Shown: piece after piece, positions 1 through 5,629 of the stretch
Layout: each line of letters begins with the position of its first letter
Numbering within the stretch: the stretch's first letter is position 1
From: Methanobacteriota archaeon
GTDB taxonomy: Archaea > Thermoplasmatota > Poseidoniia > Poseidoniales > Poseidoniaceae
NCBI GenBank assembly: GCA_011525095.1
Contig: WTIV01000227.1
Location: 8,741-15,195, forward strand
Length of the DNA stretch: 6,455 nucleotides
Reading direction: 5' to 3'
Notes under the pieces: model-generated
Told to the model about the DNA's origin: nothing
The model's database searches: none
What the model saw: only the letters and a program-made list of their open reading frames with translations
Made by a program: the position numbers and the translations under genes

Positions 1-440
1 CTTGCTGAAATTGTCAAATCCCAGCCAGCTCTTGCATCTGACCATTCGGTGATGAGCGCTAAGTCTGCGAGTTGTCCGTGTCTTACTGTCAACTCAGTGA
101 CGTGCTTGGTTACTTCAACAGTACTACCGTCGTAGTCAAGCATAGTTGTACCATCTTCATACTGGTCAATGATCATTGAAGATGTGCCTGTCAATTCTTC
201 CAGGATTAGCAAGTCCATGCCTGCATCATCTGCTGATTGCATAATGTCTCCCAAAATTTCGTCCAATGGCAGTCCAGTCATTGTCTCAAAATCAGTGTCC
301 ATATCACTCCAATCATATTCCATTCCGAAGGCAAAGTGTTCGGTGGTTGTTTCATCCGCAGCAACATTTTGTGGTAGCAGAGATGCACACAAAAGGAGGG
401 CTAGCAGGACGGCGTTAATTCTTGAGAAACTCTTCCTCAT
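1..440 (-). CDS. Secreted acidic protein of unknown function, N-terminal part (3' end beyond window)
   Basis: Translating the minus strand from the ATG at 440-438 gives 146 residues with no stop up to the window edge, so the C-terminus is missing. Residues 1-28 form a classic Sec signal peptide: basic start MRKSFSR, a hydrophobic core rich in Leu and Ala (about 10-22), and a likely signal peptidase cut after NVAA, before DETTTEH. The mature part is strongly acidic, with clusters such as EYDWSDMDTDFE (41-52), and has one Cys, in the signal core. I recognise no family. The start is firm, because an in-frame TGA lies two codons upstream and the next Met is at residue 40, past the signal. There is no Shine-Dalgarno; a TATA-like element about 26 bases upstream suggests a leaderless transcript. 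It follows the giant surface gene by 52 bp on the same strand, so read-through co-expression is also possible. Export is well supported; function is unknown. Confidence 0.85.
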   Translation of the reverse strand, partial: MRKSFSRINAVLLALLLCASLLPQNVAADETTTEHFAFGMEYDWSDMDTDFETMTGLPLDEILGDIMQSADDAGMDLLILEELTGTSSMIIDQYEDGTTMLDYDGSTVEVTKHVTELTVRHGQLADLALITEWSDARAGWDLTISA

Positions 441-460
441 GATTCAAATCAGAATACGGT

Positions 461-470
461 AACATATGAA
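461..470 (-). promoter_or_regulatory. TATA-like element for the secreted-protein gene
   Basis: On the minus strand TTCATATGTT lies 30 to 21 bases before the ATG at 440. That is the distance expected for an archaeal TATA box when transcription starts at or next to the start codon. The match to the consensus TTTATATA is partial. The 52-bp gap to the upstream gene leaves room for such a promoter, and no ribosome binding site is visible before the ATG. Confidence 0.4.
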
Positions 471-482
471 TGTAATGCCGTC

Positions 483-488
483 AAAAAA
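483..488 (-). terminator. Possible U-tract terminator after the giant surface gene
   Basis: Five bases past the TAA stop of the large gene, the minus strand reads GCTTTTTTGACG, a run of six T. Archaeal RNA polymerase can terminate at T-runs without a hairpin, and none is seen here. Six T is at the short end of what works, so read-through into the next gene (start at 440) is plausible. Confidence 0.3.
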
Positions 489-492
489 GCGT

Positions 493-3400
493 TTAATTTT
501 CTAGGTCATCGCCAAGGTATTCTTTCTGTTCTCCACCAAATACTCCCCAGGAGTCAATTAAATCAATATCAGCAAGGCGCTTTCTTCTTTGGATAATCAA
601 CCAAACCAGCAGGGATGCTATCAGCAGGAATGAGGCGACACCTCCTGCAATAACAAACAATGAGGAGTTATCTGATTCCTTCTCGACAAAGTCTACATCA
701 ACAGACATGAAATCAATCATCTCTCCATCAAATGCAGTCACCTTGACCTGTGCCTTTCCTCCCTCGGTAGCAATCAATTCAATTTCTCCAACCCAAATAC
801 CATCGTTGTTATCATCTGTGAGATTCAATTCCCACGTTTGCAGGTTTTTGGTAATCGTAGCATTGACGTGATTGGTCGTGCCATCAGGGTCATCGAGAGT
901 TACACTAACCTTCACTTTGGTTAGTTCATCTACGGGAATAAACTTTGGAGTAACTGAGAGGTTTGATAGATCCGGATTACTCGATGCAACTGTAATGTTA
1001 AGATGTACCTGATCGCTTCCCCCTCTTCGGTCCTCAACGAACAAAGAGACATGGTGGACACCGGGTGCTAAATTTGTTGTGAAGAATGCAGAATTTGACA
1101 TAACGGTATGAGAAAAATCACTATTTGAATGTAGGCGCCACTCCCTTCTAGTGATGTCATTATCTGCATCATTAGTTCCATTTGAATCGAAGACAATCAA
1201 CTCTCCTGGTTGGTAGAATTGATTGTTAAGCGGTTCGTAAATTATAACCTCTGGATCTGATTCAACAACCAGCAGGTTAACCACTTCATCCCTTGATAAT
1301 CCAGTATCATCAACCAACGTGAACGTCAATTCATGCTCACCAGCTTCGAGTTGAAGTTGGTGCAATTCGCGAGGGTTAGAATCAGTGAGTAGATCTCCTG
1401 AAATGTCACTTGACAGATTGAAAGTGAACAAATCACCATCATAGTCCACGCTATCTCTCAGATCGAATTCAATTAATTCACTTGAGTAATATCCTTGCTC
1501 TAAGGTTGGGCTACTCAATACTAACACTGGCGCTGAAGCTGCGACTTCGATTTCAATAGATTCAGAAACTGGAGTATTGATTCCATCATCGAGAGTAAGG
1601 GTGATTGTGTGCAAACCGCTGGAAAGGTGAGCCTCAAAAATCAACCAATCAGAGCCATCTTCTTGCAAAACTCCGTCAAGGTTTGATTCCCATTTGTAAA
1701 TGAGATATTCTGAGCCCGATGCTGGTTCGAAATCGGAGCAATGCCAATCGATGTCTGCAGGGAATGTTTCACATGCACTGTCATAATCTCCTGAGCCTGA
1801 TGCATTAAACTCGAATAAATGACTTGAATCGTGAGCGTCAGTCGGTGATGGCGAGTGAATTACCGCTTTTGGAGGGCTGTTCTTTACGACCAATACCTCA
1901 GAGGCGATACTGGTTGAGTTTACGTGCTCCATCCTGCCATCGTTAACGCTTAGAGAAATTACGTGACTACCTCTTGAGAGGTAGCCTTGCCACGAACTTT
2001 GGTTGGACAGAACCCCGTCTAGATTGCTTTCCCAGAGATAGGTTATGTCGTCACCCTCTGGGTCGATTGTTGTGCTTGTAAGAGTCACAATATCTTCAGA
2101 AAGGTTACCCAGGCGTGTAATATCAAATGATGCATTTGGCATCTCATTGTACAACTCTACTGGAATTACCCATTCGCTTGGTTGGTTGACTGAATCTGAA
2201 ACAGTCAGCGTCAAGTCAAACGTTGTTACTATCTCATCTGCAAAGTTTAGGCTTCCTGTTCCGTTTTCACATTCCGCAACCTGTTGACTCTTTCCAAGCC
2301 AGTTCCATGTACAGGTCATTACGTCTCCTTCAGGGTCATATGTTCCGTTTAGTGAGAATTCAACAGGTTTGGTAATAGGTGTAACCAGTTCACCCCAAGG
2401 CGTCAGTTGGGGGTCGGTTGATACGACGATGATTGGAGGTTGATTGGATAACTCAATCGTTCGAATTTCATCTACACAATTTCCTTTATCATCACATATC
2501 TGAAGAGTGATGTCATGAATCCCGTCGCTCAACCCAACCAGTGGAGCAGCGATTCCATTTGCTGTGAATTCAGAATCAAGACCTTGGAGTAATTGTCCAT
2601 CAATGGATGATGTCCATGTAAATGTCATCAAATCGTCATCCAAATCCCATGACCTGGATGCATTGAACAACACTTCACTCTGTGAAGGGAAGGTGGTTTG
2701 GTCTGCAGGGCTGTCCCATTTGATGAATGGTGCCTGATTCTCCAGCGGTAAGTGACACCAGACAGTCCTATCTTGGGAGAGAGAAACGTTGGTTGAATTT
2801 CCAACGCTATCATAGGCACAACTGATGGTGACTGTAGTGTATGGGGTCTCACCAACGCTGTTGTACTTCTTTCCCCGAAGGTCAGGGAATAATACAGTAC
2901 CTAAGTCATTGGTGGAATTGCCAATCGTAGTTTCAAGTTGGTCGAATTCAAGCGTTACAGCCGCAGAAGGCACGCCGTTCGAATTGTTGTTGATTACCCA
3001 AACCTCGACATTCCAAGACTCTTCAATCCAACCGTTACCAGAGATGCTGGCATTTGCATAATCGATGTTTGACGGTTGGTGTAGGTGAATGTGAGAATCT
3101 GTATCGACGTTGAGAATATGAGCACCTAGATCTGAAAATTTGGACCAATTTAACTCGACGTTTGTAAAAGTTAAATCTCCTGTACAATCAGATGTAATCG
3201 TATTACTGTGACCGATTAATTGGTCGTGATTTGACAAATTCAAGCAACCAGTTCCACTAAGATTAGCGTTTGAAAGAATACTATTTCTCTCCACATTGTG
3301 ATCAGCATCCCACGTTAATCCAGTGTGACTACCATACATATCCAAGCCGTCGATTTCACCCTCAGCGCCAAAAATCTCGATTGCTGGTCCAGAGTAATTC

Positions 3401-5052
3401 AGCCATGTCTTAACATTAGTAATGTGGAACATGCCTCCTTGAATACCAATATTCAATCCGCTGTTATCGATGGAAATCGCCGGACCTGTTATCGGGTCAT
3501 GAACTTGTAAATTATTGAAGTATAAATCGACAGAGTCAGTTGCTACAACGCCTCTATTATTCCCGATTGACGTACAGTTTGTACAACTCACATCTCCGGA
3601 GCCAGATTCTATGTCATTTGCTCGATTGAACTCTAGACCAGCATCTCCGTTACCAGTACTAACCAAATCGGTAAGGAAAACGTATCTTGCATCATCAATG
3701 TGTACTCCTGAATTCGCATTGTCCTCTAAGTAAAGGCCATCGACAATTGTAGCTGCGCTCTCGAGGTAGAATCCTTCCTGCCCGTTATTATGTAGATGCC
3801 AATCGTTGCCTCGAATAGCTCCCCCACTGATTGCAAATACTCCTGCTGAAGTGGAATTTGAAACCTCTAATCCATCGAATTTAGGTGCGAAGTATGAGGA
3901 GCGGACAGAAATTCCAGCACCGCCTGCACCCGTCCCAGAGCCACCGGTATTGTTGATTGAAAGGTTCGTGAAAACTGTCGTGGAATCTGCAAAGTATAGT
4001 TGGACTCCGACCGCATCATTATCTTCCAAATTTGCCTCTTCTATCCAAGCACCTGTAGCATTGATTTCGAGTGTAACTGTTGCGAGACCAGGCGTTTTTG
4101 CATCTGGACCACCTGTGCCACTGATCTCTAATCCTTCAATCACTGCGCTCTGGTAATTTGTGTAATTCGTCTTGTCTTCTTTATCAAGAACTAATCCTTT
4201 GTACATAGAATTGTGAATCTCCAAGTTACGCATGACAGCCCTTGTGATTTGGCTATCATCGATGTGACGAATAATTGCACCATGGTCTGCGCGATTTACA
4301 ATTGCACCTTCGATTAGAGGGACGCTATCCTCTACCCAGATTCCTGCGGATTGTGCGAGCGTAGCACCTGTAATGTTGGTTAGTGAAAGGTTTCTGATTA
4401 AGCCACCAGAATTACCCCAAATGTTCAGACCTCTAGTAACTGCATCATTAACTGTTAAACCATCGATATTTGGAGCAGAGCCAGCGCCGATTGAAAGACC
4501 AATTCCATATCTCCAATAAACCGGGAATGACCAGTCTTGACCTGCTTCGTCAATCACTAAATTTCTGATTGTAGGAGTCGCTGAACTAAACAAATCCACG
4601 CCAACGTCGTCAGGGTCAAAGACCGTTACATTAGCTAGATATGGATTTGAACCATAGACCGTAATTCCATATGTGGAATGGATTATAGAAGCATTATCTA
4701 TCCTGCTACCTCTACCGTTTGAGGAGGAATTGAATTGGATACCCATGTGGTCTCCACCGCCAGCATAATCGAAGTATACTGGGCAATTTGCTGTGCCTTC
4801 AACGGTAATTCTGCCTTCGACGTAAATTCTAACATCGTTGGACATTGTGACATTTGTGCATTCCTCAATTACTAACTCATCAGTAACAGGTATTGTGTAG
4901 TGATTGTTCAAAGTAACCTCGCCACTCCAGATAGTTTGTGCCCTGCCCGAAGTCTCACTCGATTGGGAATTTTCTAGCAGTAGAGGAGATTGTATTGACA
5001 AGAGAAAAATTGTCAAAAGGAGTAGAGATGTTGCAACTTTACTCCTCATCAT
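493..5052 (-). CDS. Giant cell-surface protein: beta-helix, seven PKD/cadherin-like domains, C-terminal anchor
   Basis: A complete 1519-residue protein. Residues 1-22 are a Sec signal peptide (MMRSK, then Leu-rich core). Residues about 55-670 carry short repeats with patterns such as GITVYGSNPYLANVTV and GLNIWGNSGGLIRNLSL, typical of right-handed parallel beta-helices. Residues 677-770 resemble a carboxypeptidase-regulatory or Ig-like sandwich. Seven beta-sandwich domains follow at about 772-869, 870-968, 969-1057, 1058-1171, 1173-1263, 1265-1357 and 1358-1457; most carry an acidic D-x-D/E-G-D motif, often followed by a Trp. Residues 1465-1487 form the membrane helix, then QRRKR and an acidic tail to 1519, giving an outside-facing orientation. 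There are about 35 N-glycosylation sequons and 14 cysteines in seven local pairs. Probably an adhesin, scaffold or polysaccharide-facing stalk; no catalytic residues were identified. Starts at 5052 and 5049 (MM) are both possible; the TATA spacing fits either. Confidence 0.93.
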   Translation of the reverse strand: MMRSKVATSLLLLTIFLLSIQSPLLLENSQSSETSGRAQTIWSGEVTLNNHYTIPVTDELVIEECTNVTMSNDVRIYVEGRITVEGTANCPVYFDYAGGGDHMGIQFNSSSNGRGSRIDNASIIHSTYGITVYGSNPYLANVTVFDPDDVGVDLFSSATPTIRNLVIDEAGQDWSFPVYWRYGIGLSIGAGSAPNIDGLTVNDAVTRGLNIWGNSGGLIRNLSLTNITGATLAQSAGIWVEDSVPLIEGAIVNRADHGAIIRHIDDSQITRAVMRNLEIHNSMYKGLVLDKEDKTNYTNYQSAVIEGLEISGTGGPDAKTPGLATVTLEINATGAWIEEANLEDNDAVGVQLYFADSTTVFTNLSINNTGGSGTGAGGAGISVRSSYFAPKFDGLEVSNSTSAGVFAISGGAIRGNDWHLHNNGQEGFYLESAATIVDGLYLEDNANSGVHIDDARYVFLTDLVSTGNGDAGLEFNRANDIESGSGDVSCTNCTSIGNNRGVVATDSVDLYFNNLQVHDPITGPAISIDNSGLNIGIQGGMFHITNVKTWLNYSGPAIEIFGAEGEIDGLDMYGSHTGLTWDADHNVERNSILSNANLSGTGCLNLSNHDQLIGHSNTITSDCTGDLTFTNVELNWSKFSDLGAHILNVDTDSHIHLHQPSNIDYANASISGNGWIEESWNVEVWVINNNSNGVPSAAVTLEFDQLETTIGNSTNDLGTVLFPDLRGKKYNSVGETPYTTVTISCAYDSVGNSTNVSLSQDRTVWCHLPLENQAPFIKWDSPADQTTFPSQSEVLFNASRSWDLDDDLMTFTWTSSIDGQLLQGLDSEFTANGIAAPLVGLSDGIHDITLQICDDKGNCVDEIRTIELSNQPPIIVVSTDPQLTPWGELVTPITKPVEFSLNGTYDPEGDVMTCTWNWLGKSQQVAECENGTGSLNFADEIVTTFDLTLTVSDSVNQPSEWVIPVELYNEMPNASFDITRLGNLSEDIVTLTSTTIDPEGDDITYLWESNLDGVLSNQSSWQGYLSRGSHVISLSVNDGRMEHVNSTSIASEVLVVKNSPPKAVIHSPSPTDAHDSSHLFEFNASGSGDYDSACETFPADIDWHCSDFEPASGSEYLIYKWESNLDGVLQEDGSDWLIFEAHLSSGLHTITLTLDDGINTPVSESIEIEVAASAPVLVLSSPTLEQGYYSSELIEFDLRDSVDYDGDLFTFNLSSDISGDLLTDSNPRELHQLQLEAGEHELTFTLVDDTGLSRDEVVNLLVVESDPEVIIYEPLNNQFYQPGELIVFDSNGTNDADNDITRREWRLHSNSDFSHTVMSNSAFFTTNLAPGVHHVSLFVEDRRGGSDQVHLNITVASSNPDLSNLSVTPKFIPVDELTKVKVSVTLDDPDGTTNHVNATITKNLQTWELNLTDDNNDGIWVGEIELIATEGGKAQVKVTAFDGEMIDFMSVDVDFVEKESDNSSLFVIAGGVASFLLIASLLVWLIIQRRKRLADIDLIDSWGVFGGEQKEYLGDDLEN
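682..2739 (-). repeat. Protein-level tandem array of seven PKD/Ig/cadherin-like domains
   Basis: This stretch encodes residues 772-1457 of the surface protein as units of about 90 to 110 residues. Acidic motifs recur at matching places: DLDDD (803), DPEGD (906), DPEGD (997), DYDGD (1203) and DADND (1295). Many units then have a Trp, an S/N-x-x-D-G-x-L turn, a G-x-H-x-I/L-x-L strand and a final D-D/N-G-like turn. Units 3 and 4 share the identical nine residues WESNLDGVL. The seventh, next to the membrane, is divergent and more Ig-like (DDPDG at 1387). The repeats are diverged at DNA level, so they are old. The acidic motifs could bind calcium, as in cadherins; this is inferred. Confidence 0.75.
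3043..4890 (-). other. Parallel beta-helix segment of the surface protein
   Basis: Encodes residues about 55-670. Short beta-strands with alternating hydrophobic residues recur every 20 to 30 residues, separated by Asn/Gly/Asp turns (for example GVDLFSSATPTIRNLVI, GIWVEDSVPLIEGAIV, GVHIDDARYVFLTDLV). This is the pattern of PbH1/NosD-like or pectate-lyase-like folds. Cys65 and Cys90 flank the first strands and may brace an N-terminal cap. Such folds occur in carbohydrate-active enzymes and in adhesins; no lyase or hydrolase active site could be assigned, so a binding or structural role is favoured. Confidence 0.75.
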
Positions 5053-5074
5053 ATTTCTAACCCGGCATTCATAC

Positions 5075-5083
5075 CATTATATT
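5075..5083 (-). promoter_or_regulatory. TATA box of the giant surface gene
   Basis: On the minus strand AATATAATG lies 31 to 23 bases before the ATG at 5052. This is the archaeal TATA position for a transcript that begins at the start codon. The bases between it and the ATG (ATGCCGGGTTAGAAAT at the 3' end) contain no Shine-Dalgarno match, which supports leaderless translation. Confidence 0.55.
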
Positions 5084-5123
5084 GTTCCCCTCTGCGATTC
5101 AACAAAAAAGAAAGCGGCACAGT

Positions 5124-5131
5124 GAATAAGG
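5124..5131 (+). promoter_or_regulatory. Weak TATA-like element for the RAM gene pair
   Basis: GAATAAGG lies 29 to 22 bases before the ATG at 5153 on the plus strand, the place where an archaeal TATA box would be expected. The match is poor. An A-rich stretch (5101-5113, ACAAAAAAGAAA) lies just upstream and may help promoter opening or serve as spacer between the two divergent promoters. Confidence 0.25.
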
Positions 5132-5151
5132 GGCTTTAGGTGCCCCGGCAC
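5130..5151 (+). promoter_or_regulatory. Overlapping inverted repeats just upstream of the RAM operon start
   Basis: Two dyads overlap here. GGGGC at 5130-5134 pairs with GCCCC at 5142-5146 across a seven-base loop. GTGCC at 5140-5144 pairs with GGCAC at 5147-5151 across two bases. They share 5142-5146, so as RNA they exclude each other. An AGGTG sequence (5138-5142), a possible ribosome binding site ten bases before the ATG, lies across them. As DNA, the second dyad sits between TATA and start codon, where an archaeal repressor would bind. The stems are short and chance is not excluded. Confidence 0.35.
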
Positions 5152-5152
5152 G

Positions 5153-5386
5153 ATGCCTGAAGCTTTCGTATTGTTCAAGACTCAGCCAACTAGAGAAAGG
5201 GACGTATACCTATCCCTTTCGAACAATGATGCAGTTGCTGAGGTACACGTATTGTATGGTGAGTTTGACCTCCTTGTTAGAGTGTCTTCAGACAACTCAA
5301 GGGATTTATCAAAAATGCTAGTTCAGGACTTCAGACAAATAGACGGAGTTAGAGAAACTCAAACAATGATTGCAGTGGATTACTGA
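5153..5386 (+). CDS. Stand-alone RAM (Lrp/AsnC ligand-binding) domain protein, first of a tandem pair
   Basis: A 77-residue protein matching the RAM (AsnC_trans_reg) domain of Lrp/AsnC regulators over its whole length, with no helix-turn-helix. The expected beta-alpha-beta-beta-alpha-beta order is visible: AFVLFKT (4-10), helix 13-24, VAEVHVLYGEFDLLVRV (28-44) with the typical G36-x-x-D39 turn, helix 48-62, then GVRETQTMIAV (65-75). RAM domains form dimers and higher rings and bind amino acids or other small effectors at the interfaces. Without DNA-binding parts, it may sense a ligand, modulate a full-length Lrp regulator by mixed assembly, or act on an enzyme. It starts 100 bp from the divergent surface gene and is probably transcribed with the next gene, nine bases downstream. 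The family assignment is firm; the ligand and partner are unknown. Confidence 0.9.
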   Translation: MPEAFVLFKTQPTRERDVYLSLSNNDAVAEVHVLYGEFDLLVRVSSDNSRDLSKMLVQDFRQIDGVRETQTMIAVDY

Positions 5387-5391
5387 GGTGA
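5385..5391 (+). promoter_or_regulatory. Strong ribosome binding site of the second RAM gene, overlapping the first stop codon
   Basis: GAGGTGA is a seven-base perfect match to the archaeal anti-Shine-Dalgarno complement GGAGGTGAT, placed four bases before the ATG at 5396. It starts inside the TGA stop of the preceding gene (5384-5386). This geometry fits translational coupling and a single mRNA for both RAM genes, and it fixes the second start. Confidence 0.75.
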
Positions 5392-5395
5392 GGAA

Positions 5396-5629
5396 ATGGC
5401 AACAGGATTCGTTCTAATTACTACAGAACCGGGAAGAGAACACGATGTAAGAGCACGGCTAGATGAAATCAATGAAGTCACGAGCCGGTGGATGCTTTTT
5501 GGAGAGTATGACCTAATAGCCAAAGTAGAATCAGATGAGGAATACACTTTGACTAGAGTTATCGTTGAAGAAATTAGGCCAATTTCAGGAATTACGGATA
5601 CGAAGACGCTACTTGGTGCTGAACTGTGA
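5396..5629 (+). CDS. Stand-alone RAM (Lrp/AsnC ligand-binding) domain protein, second of a tandem pair
   Basis: Also 77 residues and a complete RAM domain without helix-turn-helix. It aligns with the upstream neighbour end to end without gaps, 27 of 77 residues identical, so the pair is probably an old tandem duplication. Shared positions include FVL (5-7), T10, P12, RE (14-15), DV (17-18), GE-x-DL (36-40), SD (46-47), the R61/I63/G65 run and T69/T71. It differs in the presumed ligand or interface region: SRWML (30-34) replaces EVHVL, and the end is LLGAEL rather than MIAVDY. This suggests a different ligand or a role as partner in a hetero-oligomer. It is translated from a strong ribosome binding site overlapping the previous stop. 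Its TGA directly abuts the stop of the convergent gene. Family firm, role unknown. Confidence 0.9.
   Translation: MATGFVLITTEPGREHDVRARLDEINEVTSRWMLFGEYDLIAKVESDEEYTLTRVIVEEIRPISGITDTKTLLGAEL

Noticed and set aside
387..389. Cys18 in the first protein's signal peptide as a lipoprotein anchor
   Set aside because: The preceding residues are Leu-Leu-Leu, which does not fit a lipobox, and a better ordinary cleavage site (NVAA, then DE) follows.
169..462. Plus-strand open frame of 97 codons
   Set aside because: It lies opposite the signal-peptide gene, whose minus-strand product has a clear export signal; the plus-strand product is Ser/Ile-rich without any recognisable domain.
2628..2855. Second minus-strand frame inside the surface gene
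   Set aside because: Same strand, different frame of a continuous 1519-codon gene; no start signals and no recognisable product.
3806..4156. Plus-strand open frame of 116 codons, Pro/Ala-rich
   Set aside because: Its composition is a shadow of the Gly/Asn-rich beta-helix on the other strand; there is no ribosome binding site, and it sits wholly inside a well-supported gene.
3043..4890. Beta-helix as a polysaccharide lyase or hydrolase
   Set aside because: The fold pattern is present, but I could not find a convincing catalytic residue set; binding or structural use is just as likely.
4904..5125. Plus-strand open frame crossing the start of the surface gene
   Set aside because: It would overlap the signal peptide coding region and the divergent promoter region; the product shows no domain and ends in a low-complexity Lys stretch from the A-rich spacer.
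5153..5629. The RAM proteins as broken Lrp regulators that lost an HTH
   Set aside because: Both begin cleanly at the first RAM strand with proper starts, and no HTH remnant is encoded in the 100 bp upstream or the nine-base gap; stand-alone RAM proteins are a known form.
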